64,000 nucleotides of DNA from Acanthosoma haemorrhoidale (Eukaryota; Arthropoda; Insecta; Hemiptera; Acanthosomatidae), in NCBI GenBank assembly GCA_930367205.1, contig OV884012.1, positions 48,505,239 through 48,569,238 of the forward strand, given 5' to 3'. The notes under the pieces are model-generated. The model did no database searches and was not told the DNA's origin. It was given only the letters and a program-made list of their open reading frames with translations. This document shows, piece by piece, positions 47,520 to 59,599 of this stretch; position 1 is the first letter of the stretch; each line of letters opens with the position of its first letter. Made by a program: the position numbers and the translations under genes.

Positions 47520-47880
47520 TTAAGACTAGAATTAACTTCCAGCGAGACAAGTCATTCCCAGACGCGCTGCGGCAGATGATGAAAACCCTGCCAGCAGTAA
47601 CATACCATCATATCTGAATGAGGCCATTTATCAAAGCCCCAATTATATTTAATAACCGAACAGAAGTGTGTAACACCGGACTAACATTGAAGGATACAAA
47701 GGTACAATCGTTCACAGACACAACAGAACCTTACCGGTTGGCTATCGGCCAGGGACAGATCTCATTACTGCAAGGAGGTGGTGTTGGGTTCCGTCGGGAG
47801 TCGTTCCATCATGGAGCTATATCGCTGCGACACCTATACGTTATTGTCACCATCGGCTAGCTGCAATGTTTGTCTAGGAA
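47520..47880. promoter_or_regulatory. G+C-richer island
   Basis: Balanced composition and no transposon match. An 80-codon plus-strand frame starting at 47618 (ATG) contains VCNTGLTLKDTKVQSFTDTT but no domain. Candidate conserved non-coding element or hidden exon, undecided. Confidence 0.2.
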
Positions 47881-48229
47881 CACACCCACGACACCCTCTA
47901 AAAAATATCGATGGGATGCCCCGTTGAAATGTGTGATGAATGAGCATATCGTGCAATCAGGTAGGTAACAGAAAGCCTGACCATTATAGTGGCAAGAATA
48001 AAAACGATGATATGTTGGAAGGCTGGTTGTGAGCAATTTATAATAATGAATGTATACCTCTCTCTTGTCTGCATACAATTTATTTTATACTGATACAATA
48101 ACATATTCATGTATCATATAATTAAATTGATAGAACAGAAAAGTATCAATAAAGTCTCCTCAGATGACAGCTGACACAGAGCAGAGGACACATTATCAAA
48201 ACGTTTCTGTAGTCACGTCGTATATCATA
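47881..48229. other. Non-coding spacer
   Basis: Nothing recognised; two overlapping short minus-strand frames are noise. Confidence 0.5.
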
Positions 48230-48835
48230 GCGTATCCAATCCTTTCCATCAAAAGTACTGAGAACAATAGTTTACCCCCCTTATTACGTCGGCAATATAA
48301 TCCATCATAATGATCTTAATATACCCTACATTCTTGAACACTAGCTCTTCCGAGTTTATGAAATTCCATAGTAACCTATCCAAACCCAAATCCCCTAGCA
48401 CAGTCATTACACTGCGCTACTCATCCCTATAATCCTCCTCGGATACTAAAGCGGCAGTGGCCTCGTGACCTGTTATAAATACGCGACATTAGAAATACGC
48501 CAATACGTGACTGTGGGAGTCCTGACAATGACCAGTTTCTCCAATCATGGTCCTGAGCGTCTGTGGCTCTCGCGCTCTTCGTCATCCTCCACTGGCTCAT
48601 ATCCAGTGACGCGGCTGACGGAGGAGAGGGGGGGGGGCTTCCCAAGACTCCACTTCCTCTTTCGTATGTGAGAGAGGCGAAAACCATGTGGATTTAAGAG
48701 GTCTGTGGGCCGTTCGTAAATACTGTATGAATGAGCGAGTCAATTAAAATTGTAAATATGGTATGAATTCGAACATTTATCACAATTACTTGTTGCCCAA
48801 TTAGACAGATTGTAATTTTATCACAATAAATTATA
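48230..48835 (+). mobile_element. Jockey-type family B, 5'-truncated copy
   Basis: Starts within the ORF2 C-terminus (the IQSFPSKVLRT-like segment at about 48236). It continues through the NPLAQSL and LKRQWPRDLL words to the stop at about 48475, then the family 3' UTR with the paired GTATGAAT repeats, CCCAATTAGACAGATTG and CACAATAAA. A 15-bp duplication-like insertion (ATACGCGACATTAGA / AATACGCCAATACG) and a 10-G run (48628-48637) distinguish it from the other copies. No intact frame. Confidence 0.88.
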
Positions 48836-50189
48836 ACATAAGTGCAATGCTGGTGTAGCCACCGAAAGCGATCCTATCACTATAAAATAAATTATGAGCA
48901 AACCAGAGAGAGTTATAAATTCATTATAAAACATAAGTGTCAAACATAGACATTATGTGTTAGTTGAGCCAACGATTTACCGACTAAAAATTTTGAACAA
49001 AATTAAATTCTTAAAATATAGGTAAGGGAAAAATTTTGTAGAAAGTGAAAAAACTATCAGAGTTACTCCAAGGAATAATTGAGAGCAAACATAATTCAAT
49101 TATTATGTTCAAACACCTCGGTCACTGAACTTCGAATTTTTATCATTAAATTCTAGATAACAACATTATTTTCCAAATAAGACTTACTGGCTCGGAAAAT
49201 AAGGTATTCTATATAAACATTATTTTTTACAATATATTTAAAATTATTTTCGCGTTACCGTCTTTTATCTTAGGAACGAAATACAGGATTTTAGATCAAG
49301 ATGGACACCCCTGAGGAAGCCAGAAGAAATCAAAAGAAAATTACAATCCAAGATAGATTTAAATAAGACAAAATAATAGAACTTTACATCGTGAATAGCT
49401 ACAAAGATGTGGCTTGAGAATTTTAACCAGTACATAATCAGCACTTATCGAGGTGTTGCGGAATAGGGCTTGAAAATTTCAGAACGATTTAATAATTCTT
49501 TTAGACTGATTTCTTACGAACGAACATACAACATAAGTAACTTGTTTGAAAGAAAACCTTTTTCTATGGACTGGACAGTCGATATCTCGTGTCAATTTTC
49601 GATCAACTAATTAACTATTGTTACTGTTCGTGTATGTGTACAAAACTAACGTTTTTTGGTAAAATTTATCAATGACCGACTGATGCATGGGATATTTCAA
49701 ATAAGTATATAACCCTTTTTATAGTTTTTATGGCACGTGCACTTTAATGCCGCTTTGCGTGATAATGCTATTGAAAAGAGGAGATAATCATTATTGACAG
49801 ATGCTGGCGCATAAATATCTGAGGTAACCAGAAGATAAATACCACTCAGACTTTTGAAAAACAACTCTCAGGTAGACACCTGCCTCAAGGATTTATGTCT
49901 ATGTCGTGAGGACACTTCACAAACTAGGTAATGGCTAAGCTATTGTCCGTTTTCCATCGGCTGGCTCTCGCTGCGATATGCTTGTTAAAATTCCTGTACG
50001 GTAAATTGTTGATTCCATGTCAAAGTGATCTTCTTACTATTTCAATGGGCAAACAATTTGCATTCGTCACCATCAAAGTCAATACTCTACGATATGGAGT
50101 GGTTTTATTCTAAGTATTTTCGGTATAAATCTCTTTCACACCACCCACCTTGTTCCACTTTCTTGCAAGACCAAATTTTTGAAGTTTGA
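48836..50189. other. Non-coding stretch
   Basis: A+T-rich with a more balanced part at about 49860-50100; no domain in the 60-codon frame there. Confidence 0.5.
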
Positions 50190-50830
50190 GAAAAGTCTTA
50201 CAAGCACTCGATGAAGGAATACCATAAGAAGCCATCCTAAGGTCACTTATCTTTAATATTTATACGAATGACGTCTCAACGCCAGTGTGATCATTTGCAG
50301 GACTTTACACCATCTCATTAGCTGCCAACACTACACTGTCATCAACGCATTTCCCAAGTTCTACTCGAGCTAACTTGCTATGCTTACGTACATGGAAACT
50401 ACGACGAATTTCTAAAAATACACAAACTAATATATTTACAGTTAAGAAAAAATGTCTAGCGAACTTCTGTTAATCCAAATTTACAGATACCCGATACAAT
50501 AGCACCATACTGACAGAAGCGTCAAATACTTAGGGCTTAAGTTGGACATCGACTAAACTAAAGATTAATCCTTAACTACAAATTACAACTGGCCAATTCA
50601 CTGCTAAAGAAATTACTCCAATTTTAAACATACGAACACCAATGGAATGAAACTGTTCGGTTCCAAATACAAAATCATTACTTGGACCTCTTTTGCGGTA
50701 CAATTGTTCGATTTGGCTTCAGTCACTCAATGCCACTTACATACTACAAAAAGTTCAAAATAAACTGATAAGGATGATTCTCAATGCTCTCTTGTTCGTT
50801 AGAAACCGACCGTGATTTTGAAAACCATTG
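50190..50830 (+). mobile_element. Jockey-group reverse transcriptase relic
   Basis: The plus strand reads GIP followed by a stop, then EAILRSLIFNIYTNDVSTP (the GVPQGS-x-L-x-P-x-LFN-x-YTND block, motif B). A broken FADD region (FAGLYTISLAANTTLSSTHF) and an EASNT-x-GLSWTSTKL stretch corresponding to KYLG-x-x-LD come next. After a shift come LLGPLLRYNCSIWLQS and LQKVQNKLIRMILNAL, the thumb. Catalytic Asp residues of motif C are lost and several stops are present. The family is not assigned. Confidence 0.78.
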
Positions 50831-52974
50831 TTTTTCCCAATCAGGTGGAGTTGAGGGAAGCTGTGGTGTATTACGGCATATTATAGCATTACGGGTAATG
50901 AAGTGTCTAATTATTGGTACATAAAAACGGGTATTTGTGGTATTTGGATAATTCGATTTGAAGTAACGCCCAAAAGCCTGAATAAATAAAAGGCTTACAA
51001 ACCAAATAGGCTAACGATCGATTCCCCTCTCACCATTTCGTCACACGCTCTGAATTGCTGGACGCTGTGCTCATTGGGCTATAAATAGAGCTTTAATAAA
51101 GCTCATCGAGACACGATCTCACAGAATCATTACTGATGTACGATGTAATTGGCACCACTTGCTTTGTCTGATTGGAGAAGAAAAAAAAAATTCAAAAAAA
51201 CAGTTCATTTAAACCGTCCTTTGTTAATTAAGAAATATGACAGTGCACGAGTTGATAATCAATTACGCTTGGAATAACTGTAAAAAAAAATCTAAGGAAT
51301 GTGGTGAATAAAAGGGCGATGCATTAGTCAACGGAACCATTTTTTTTTAGAAATTTATAGAATAGAATAGAAATAAAAACCTATTTGCTGGATTCATGTC
51401 CCCTATGAATAATATCAATGCAGGAATAAATAAACACAAATCAAACCAAAAAAAGAGGAAACATTGCATCACACAGGGAGAGAACATAAAACATCTTAAA
51501 GATATACCTCAAATTAAATAATACCATTCTACAATTCGTATAAATACGAAATAAGAAAATCGTATAACATAAAACTAAATGAAAAGAAGGCAAAAGAATA
51601 GTAATAACTTTAAAATACACTGGCTCACTACATTAAAAGGTTGCAGCTATGACTTAATCGGCCGAAAATTTTAATGGGAATAATCGTATATAGTTAAAGA
51701 TGAAACAGGACAATAAAAATAGTAGTTTTCATATGAAACTTTCATAGAATATTGATAAATAGGAACACCAAATTATTGGTAGTTTTAGTTGTCTCAAATT
51801 GTCTCAATTTATTACTGTGTTTCCGCACAGAAGTCATAGGCACTCATGATTAATCAATCGTTATTTTCAAGGGATCCTTTCGGTTTCCTGCTCTTCGCTA
51901 TCCTTCAACATCGAATGAAGATTTGGGAGATGGCAACAGCATTTGAGTCTTTTATATAGAAATTGGAACATACCGCCAGTTTTAAGCTTCTCAGCTCTAA
52001 TTGTTTTCTCACAACTGCAGGTTGTGCTCCCGAGTCTACACAGCAAATATATTTGGAAGTGACTGACCATTGTTTTGTCATTCCTAGATGTTATTTTGCT
52101 GATGTACTGTACTCCTTATTCTATCTTCATAGTTAACTAATCCTTTCTCTAAAGTATAAAAAGCATAAGAAATTTTTAAGTAATTTACATTTTAAGTTCC
52201 GTATCAATGCTAATTTTAAGGACACATTTAAGCTTGTAACAGAATAAAAGTAAAAATAAGTTCATGCGCTAACAATGTCATTCGGTTCATTAGTAATTAA
52301 TAAATTGATGTGAAATACCGTAAGTACTCTCCGATACTGCTTACCAAGTCCTTACGATGCATTTTTACCACATCCCTTTAAAATTCCTATTTGAATACGA
52401 ATTGAGCCACTTATTTATTTTGTTATGTTACCATTAGTTACCCATTACTACACTTACATAATGAATTTTTAATAAAAAAACAAAACATTTTGTTGTTATA
52501 TTTGGAGTTTTCACAGTTCGATATTTTAAAATATCATCCCCTGTCAGACAATAGCACAGTAACCCATCGAAAAGATTCGAGTTTCAAAACAATAAACTGT
52601 GTGCAGACATAAAAATATTCATTGAATGTTAAATAAAACATTCTACTTCCTTCTAAAGTTTTTCTTTCAACGACATTGTTGTACTGCATACTGTGTAAAA
52701 AGTGTTTATAAATTTCAGGTAGAGGAAGATAAACATCTATAAAAGAAATATCAAAGAACAATAAAGCCAAAATTATATTTTACAAATTAATCATTTTTTT
52801 TTTTTTTTTAAAGAGCTGATTTGGTCCTGGAATTTATTTTTTTCCAAAGCGTAGGAATTAATAATTAATAATAAACAAACGGTGTATGTATACTTTACAT
52901 CCGAAACTCCGAGAAGGCACTACTCATCAATTTATTTAATGGTAATTGGCAGGTCAATTACATCTTCAACTGAG
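50831..52974. other. Non-coding stretch
   Basis: Mostly A+T-rich spacer. Residual RT-tail sequence may extend to about 50900. No other gene or element recognised. Confidence 0.5.
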
Positions 52975-53025
52975 AGAAGTTCGAACCCAGAGAATGCATA
53001 TTGTGCACCGCAGAGCTACAGAGAT
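52975..53025 (-). repeat. tRNA-derived SINE-like head
   Basis: On the minus strand a canonical A-box TGTAGCTCTGCGG (53008-53020) is followed by a B-box GGGTTCGAAC (about 52980-52989). Both boxes are near-consensus, but the interval is short and no cloverleaf was evident. tRNA pseudogene or SINE head. Confidence 0.5.
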
Positions 53026-53119
53026 ATATTTGAAATAAGCAGGAAATAATAATTGTGAATTATTAATAACCAGCCTGAAATTAACAAATTTGCTCATTAA
53101 TCGCAAGTAGAGCGATTTT

Positions 53120-53560
53120 AAAAGAATATCATTCATTAGAAGGAGCCATCTACAATTGGATAAAGGCTGTAGACTTGTAATTAACAGCGACGGACTGGTG
53201 AAATATAATCAAGAGGTCACGGACGAGAAGACTAGGGAATAGGGGAATAGGGGCCCGACTGGTTCACGATGGACGAGCTATGGTAACAAGCTGTAGCTGA
53301 GCCCTGTCCTAATTCCCTGGGTGATTGAAGCTCGTCAGGCGAAAGGAAGGGCTATAATCATCCGCTATCTATTTACTCATGCCAACTACGGCGTTCGGCC
53401 AACAACACGAATCCGCAATCAGGAAATCTGACTGACTGGCCCGCGGCCCGCTTGAGCTCCTTCTTGCCTCAGTCCTCCCCAAGTCCGTGGGAGTCGGAGA
53501 GATCTGTCGGCAATGGACAACAGGCTTGCTCACAACCAATTAAAAATACACAGAATAATT
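53120..53560. promoter_or_regulatory. Candidate regulatory island with TAATTA
   Basis: A 440-bp block of balanced composition with TAATTA at 53178-53183 and several GGGAATAGGGG-type words. No transposon similarity. A 64-codon frame at 53452-53646 lacks a domain. Sharp composition edges. Candidate conserved non-coding element. Confidence 0.27.
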
Positions 53561-55249
53561 TTACAGAACTAAGGATTTCCTTGGTATGTATACAGTCAAT
53601 CAATGGGATGTTCAAAATTTTAATTGACCCAGAAGAGGATGTTTAATACTTGTGGGTGCCTTCCTTCGTGGAATTGAAGCTGCCAAAGAAGGCGCAATTA
53701 ATGAACAACTGCCTTTCCCAAACGTCAAAAGAAAAATAGAACTTATGGCGATGAGAAATTGGAACAAAGTTTGATCACCATTGATCTTAAATCATGTCAG
53801 GAACTTCAAGGAACGCCACACTCCACGTGCACCTCCATTATCACTGCCTTTAAGAGTCTGCAACGTGTAAACAGGACTCAGGATTGATGCATCTCCTTGC
53901 AGGACTCCACCAGCCTACATCGAATGAAATCACCCCGTTCACAGTCACATTTGTTCACAACCCCAAAACACGTACCTAACACCATCAAGTACTTAAGAGA
54001 CATCAAGATCATCAACCCAACAGATTTATAAACCCAGCAGTCATCCCAGACAACTATTACAGTTGATCCAATCTTAAATATAAAATTTCCAAGTATTTCT
54101 GAGAGTAAAATTCTTAAATTCCGTAAAGTTAAAGGCGATATAAAGTATGATAACACTAAAAAAATACGTTACTACGCCAAATAATAAAACTTTGAGAACT
54201 ACAGGAACTGCTCCATCTACTCCCCAGCCTTTTTATCAAATAAGGGCAATTTTTAGTGATTAAATAAAACAAAGTATTTTTGATGTAGATTTTTCACAAT
54301 CATTTTATTTTAAATTAATCAAAAACCCTTTTGCATGTACCTACCTCTGTACTTCCTATAGCACAAGCAGGCAGAAAAATAATTTTCTCCCGAAAATTTT
54401 GGCAGAGAATATTTGTTACACCTGGATATTTTCTATATAATTGCATTTGGTTATTCCACACATTTTAAAGTACTTTAGTAGTCAATATTTGATATGTCAT
54501 TATGTGATTTGTAACTGGAATAATTGTTACTGTATCATTTATTTTCGTGGTTTTAAATTATCATTGTAAAAGTTAAAATTATAAAACTGTCAAGATCTGG
54601 GAGTTCATCCTGATTTGGTCAGTTGAAAAGAGACCGAGGTCAGAGAAGTTAGTCTGAGCTGGGCAAGCGATTGATGAAGTGTTACTGTTGACTACTTGGT
54701 TGCGGACACTTCTTGGTGAGTGAACTTTTACTAACTGTACAATCTCACGGCCGAACAGCCTGTATCAGAACAGCAATTGGTTTCCATTTTTTGGCTGATC
54801 CTTATTTCAGAGTGAAACGATATTAAGCTATTTTTCAGTAGTGTATTTCTTGAATATCTTTGATCAAAAGTAAATAATACAATAATTATGTCACTGATAA
54901 GCTTGTTTCGATCTAAAATGGAGGGTAAACCGATTAATAAAAATTTAAGTAATTAGTTTTGTAATGAATTTACTTCAATAGTAGTTCAATATTCAATTAA
55001 GGCCGAGAAACACGTGTAAGTCCCTTTCCAATATCCCCTCCCACAAAAGTATAAAGAGGTGATAGAACAATTGCTAAATTCCCTACAGAATTGATAAATT
55101 AAAAAAAAATGGCAGAGGAAATGGGAAAAAAATATGACAAATCCTTTGGAACGAGAAGCCCCTTCAGAATATTCCAATTAAAAAAACGAAAAGGTCATTT
55201 GAAGAAGAAAAAAAAAGCTACTAAGCGGTTTAGATTAAATTAGGAGCGA
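53561..55249. other. Non-coding stretch
   Basis: A more balanced patch at 53640-54010 has fragments reminiscent of Jockey ORF2 (NTIKYLRDIK) but too little to call. The rest is A+T-rich. Confidence 0.45.
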
Positions 55250-55306
55250 GTGAGAGAGCCGGCAGAATGAGAGAGAGAAGAGAGAGAGAAATAGAGAGAG
55301 AAGCAG
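55250..55306. repeat. (GA)n-rich tract
   Basis: Interrupted GA/GAGAGAAA repeats. Could act as GAGA-factor-type sites, but simple expansion is enough to explain it. Confidence 0.85.
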
Positions 55307-56529
55307 AATTACTTTAATACTTTCCATTTTCTTTGAGACCTGGCAATAAAACTGCTATAGCGGCGTTTTAAAGAGTTTACCCGGAGGCAATTATTGTTGA
55401 GCAATGAAAAAGCAGCGCCGGCTTCAAGAACCTATTAACACTTAGATTCATTTAGAAGGGGAAAAAATTAATTCTTGAAAAACTTCTCTTTCATCTGAAT
55501 GAAATTGTTAAATTGGTCAGATGCTCCTTTCAATACAACTCCAGTGAGTCAACGATTTACATCGCTAGTGTTACCTTGAATGATGAGTCGTATAGCAAGC
55601 CCGAATTCGATCTAAAAGTTGACCTTTTCAAAAACAATCAGATCTACGCTATAAACTTATTAGATTGTATTTAATAAAATAATGTACGACAAAAACTTTT
55701 AAATGTCTAAAAGGTAGACAGAATATTTGCTAGCTTTTAGTATTATCAAGTCATTACTCACAACCTAGATAAGACCTCCCTCCACGTGTCTGGACATGAT
55801 AAATGTAAAACAAATTTATCGTTCCGACACATTTTTTTTTTGTAATCATGTTTTGATTATTTAGATTTTTTATTTAAAAGAAGATTTGGTAGAACATACA
55901 GTTATTTTTTAGAAATCAATTAATATTAGCTTCATCACTTCATTATTTCGTTTATATACAGTTCAGTTCAAAACCGATTAAAAAAAAAAAAATTAGTTGT
56001 ATCAAGGACTTTGGTCAAAAATATAATAGCATCTCCTGTAAGAATTCAAAACAGTAAGTAGCAATCTAATGCAAACACATTAATATTTATTACTGATTTG
56101 TATAAACGAAATAATTGCGCAATTGCTGACATTGGGTATTGCAATAACTAATCCTTGTTATTTCTTAAAAAATATATTTAATTACTGGATTGTAAGGAAA
56201 AGTTGTGTCACTGGATAGTGGGGAACATAGTTTGAGCTGTACAATGCAAATTGTTTGAACTACAGTTAACAACGGTAGAGGGTGGTTTGAAGTTCCATTA
56301 CTTCAGTCCAGGGACCAGCCAGGGAGAGTCAAAAAAAAAAGTTTTTGTATAGAAATAATTTTTAAACATCGTTTCGTTAAATTATCTTTATTATATCAAC
56401 ATTAGCCTGTACAAAGAATAAAATGAAAAACAATAGCGTTTCCTAAACCGAGATAATATATTTTTTTTGTTTTAAATGTACACTGGGAACGAATAGACAT
56501 TAAAAAAGGAAACAAAAATGTTATAAAGA
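55307..56529. other. Non-coding stretch
   Basis: A+T-rich; nothing recognised. Confidence 0.5.
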
Positions 56530-56640
56530 GGAGAGCTAACTGTCCCTGGGTAATTATAATTCAGAGGGAGTTTTCCCCTTTCTCTATGGATTCCCTCTGG
56601 GGCGGTAATTACTACTTTGTTTTGCATTTTATTCTCAGTC
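56530..56640. promoter_or_regulatory. Compact block with two TAATTA sites
   Basis: TAATTA cores at 56551-56556 and 56606-56611 are 55 bp apart in a small G+C-richer block with repeated GAGGGAG/CCCTCTGG words. Paired homeodomain cores in a short balanced block resemble a small conserved non-coding element. Inference only. Confidence 0.28.
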
Positions 56641-57379
56641 AAGACGCAATTTCAAATTATTATTCCAGATAAACCAAAAAAATATCCATTGCGAGCAAAG
56701 CATTACAATTGGTATCTTCACCGCTTTAAGCAGTAGATTGTTTTTTTTAAATTGAATTATATGAGATAATAGGACTAGTTATTTATTAGTAGTGTAGACC
56801 ATTAATTATTAAAATAATATTCGTGGAAAATTATGATTGCGAAACTATGCTATATAATTATAAACATTGATTAAAGGTCATTTAAAGATAGATACAATGT
56901 CCGTCCAATTAAAAAATCAAATCGTCATAATTATACCATAAAATGCATTTCAAACAGGAAAATACTATCAAGCGTGTAAAATTCACCAGTAAGTGAGGAA
57001 TTTCTTGAGGACTAGGGTCGACCACAGATACACTTTGGTGTATAGACAAGTACACAAATACAACAAACTATACTTTTTTTCTTGACAAGGTATTACAAAT
57101 TACTTTAAGATCAGTATTTTGCCAGAGGGTATATTTCTATATTTTAAGGTTATGTTCAGTATAAAAGTTTTTTTGAATGTTTTCCCCTAATTACATTTAT
57201 TAGGCTATGTACAACAAAATTTGGTTGCTGACGAAAAAGTTATTTTTTGTAACTGTGCCTTTTGTTTGCAACACTTTTACTATCATTATAATTTTGCAAA
57301 TAAGACTATTTTCCATCCATCTATCTAACTAACTACTCTTTAAAGTCGTTTTCTCTTGGAAAAGTCTTGATTGTTGACG
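56641..57379. other. Non-coding spacer
   Basis: A+T-rich; nothing recognised. Confidence 0.5.
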
Positions 57380-57707
57380 CTAAAATTCAACGACGTCGTC
57401 AAATTTAGTCCTTCGTTGAAGATATATCTTGAAATATATTTTGCTCACAGGTGAGTCTTTGCAGAGCAGTAGAATATGGATCACATTTAACATTTCTATC
57501 TCACCTATTTGTAGAATACTAGCCACCGTTCTTTTCCAGTTCTTCACAAAACTTAACCCAACCATATGTATATTTGTCAAATATGTATTCTGTGATCAAA
57601 ACAGGTTCTTCACCTTTTAAAAACCGCTGCCTATAGTTCATAGTGGATTTCACAGGCAACCTGCCTAAAAATACAGCATGGGACCGGTGCAGATGCCTGT
57701 TGTACAA
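57380..57707 (-). pseudogene. Coding-looking relic in two overlapping frames, family unknown
   Basis: On the minus strand one frame (57707-57519) reads MNYRQRFLKGEEPVLITEYI and then KYTYGWVKFCEELEKNGG before a stop. A second frame (57580-57380) continues with NWKRTVASILQIGEIEMLNV and KIYLQRRTKFDDVVEF to its own stop. The two join if a single frameshift occurred around 57540. The composition is more protein-like than nearby frames. The tail vaguely recalls a hAT dimerisation segment, but I cannot assign it. No initiating ATG at the left edge. Confidence 0.35.
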
Positions 57708-57934
57708 GCAACTATTCTAGATTATGCCTATCATTGTTATTTTGTGGACTGAAGATTGGAAAGTAACCAAAGAGAGTGCAGAGAAGCTTCACTTGTTGAA
57801 GAGTTGATAAGCCACTTACTCAAGCTTGAGCCGTTCCCCCGGACTTGGTGATCTGATTTGCCACCCCCCCCCCCATTGGCAATATGTCAACTAATCGCAA
57901 GTGCAGCTGCACCCAAACACCCCCTACCTTAATG
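57708..57934. other. Spacer with a C-homopolymer
   Basis: A run of 13 C's at about 57860-57872 in otherwise mixed sequence; nothing else recognised. Confidence 0.6.
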
Positions 57935-58190
57935 CTACCCCCATTTACAATATCCAGCTGCCTTATCTGTCCCCCTCATATTTGTCAACGCCCTGTCCAC
58001 TCCAGATGACTGTTTCGGCCTGCAGGCCAGATCCAATTGTACCATCGTAATTATCTCTAACACCCCTAGCCAGTCTGCACGCTTTTGCCCAGTCATGGCC
58101 AAGAAGTTGACACAGGCATTTTTTATAAGCTTGAGGGCGTGGTCTAGCTTACTCTTTGTTTCCCAGGTGGCGATATTTTTTCCACATAAT
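57935..58190 (-). pseudogene. Open frame relic, possible RT-thumb fragment
   Basis: A minus-strand frame of about 85 codons, open between stops, with no initiating ATG at its start. It reads GKNIATWETKSKLDHALKLI, then ACVNFLAMTGQKRADWLGVL and EIITMVQLDLACRPKQ. The spacing of Trp, the ALKL helix, the Gly/Arg pair and the final LDL resembles the thumb segment of I/Jockey-type ORF2 proteins. Key residues are missing, so the assignment is weak. Confidence 0.3.
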
Positions 58191-58785
58191 AGAAGTGGAA
58201 AATGAATTTATCAAATAAAGAAGAGAAAAGTGGAGCACACAAAAACTATCATTTATAACTGGTGCTAGACAATACAAGTGATATTTATAAATTTTTGGAA
58301 GAAATATCTGTTATATAGCAAATATGTGATTGATGAAAATTCTGGCAAATCATTGCTTTGAAGGAGATGAATGGTAGATTCATAATCAAATAATACTTTG
58401 GGCGATGTCTATCTTTGACAGGAAAATTCAAATTCAATAGAAATTAACCAAAAATGGACAAATATGTTAAGGGAAGATTTAAGCAAGATGTAAAAATGAA
58501 TAAAATAATGATGAACCAAAGCCTTAGCTTTGAGTGTTTCTAATTCTACATAAAGACTGCAAATAAACACTTTTTGGTAATATGGTGTACAGCTGACTAA
58601 TAATAATAATAAGCACCAATAACTGTGACCTGAAGGAATGAATACATGAGGGATGAATACACATCACTTAAATGAATCTTCACAAAGTTTACTTACTACA
58701 CTGAAAAACGTTTAATTAAAATTTCAAAGGTAAACATACACTTATTAAAGAAAAATTTTATTTATTGAACTTCCTTTACTGTGCT
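58191..58785. other. Non-coding spacer
   Basis: A+T-rich; nothing recognised. Confidence 0.5.
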
Positions 58786-58945
58786 AAAATTACAATCTGC
58801 CTAATTAGGCAATAAGTAATTAAGATAAATGCATACAATATTTACAATTCATCATTCACTCGCTTATTCATACAATATTTACAGACAGCCCAGAGGCCTC
58901 CCAAATCCACATGTTTGTCACCTCCCTCGAATACGAAAGAGGAAG
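58786..58945 (-). mobile_element. Jockey-type family B, 3'-end copy
   Basis: The minus-strand copy of the family 3' UTR: the AGGTGACAAACATGTGGATTT region, both GTATGAAT-type repeats (here as ATTGTATGAAT and ATTGTATGCAT) and the 3' stem-loop. In this copy the stem-loop is a perfect 14-bp palindrome, TGCCTAATTAGGCA (58798-58811). 5'-truncated, non-coding. Confidence 0.87.
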
Positions 58946-59599
58946 CGGAGAAAGTAAAAATTTGAAATTATTCAATTAAAGTAATCATTTAAGATCTTTT
59001 TTCCCCACATCGGTGAAGACGAGGTGTATTTACTACAATATGACAGATCCGTGCAGAATATTTGCACTATTAGTAGCTGAGATGAGATCGCATCATCTTG
59101 AAGTTGGGCTGACAGCTTGACTTCTTATCACTTACTTTGTGACAGCAAGATGTGTTCTATATGCCTCTTCAGGTTCCGATAATGCTTAGCACGCTGTAGC
59201 GGCACTCTTGATTATTCCTTCGCGTCGTTTAGCTTTGCAAATGTCGTACTACCGCTTTGCTACTGGTTTTGATATAGTACAAAGCGTTGCCTAACCCAGC
59301 TATCATCAGCAACATTCTAATAACTTCAGAATGACAGGATAAGCTGCTTAATAGCGCTTGTGAGTGAACTTTGCGGGAAGACAAAATTGTGCGTTATTTA
59401 CTTAACCTAAACCCACATCCAGCAATTAAACCATAAAATGTTGGTGCGAGTGTGAACTGTACACAAAAGAGAAAAATTGTGCATGAGGTTTGAATAACCT
59501 CTTATATCACGATGTTTAATTAGATAAGCAAATTACAAATAAAGAGATTCCCAAAGAGAGAAAAAAAAAATTCGAACTTGATTTGACAATATTAACCAT
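58946..59599. other. Non-coding spacer
   Basis: Moderately mixed composition around 59080-59350; no gene or element recognised. Confidence 0.5.

Noticed and set aside
53640..54180. Possible Jockey ORF2 relic (NTIKYLRDIK)
   Set aside because: Only one short YLG-like word; other blocks are absent, so it is not called.
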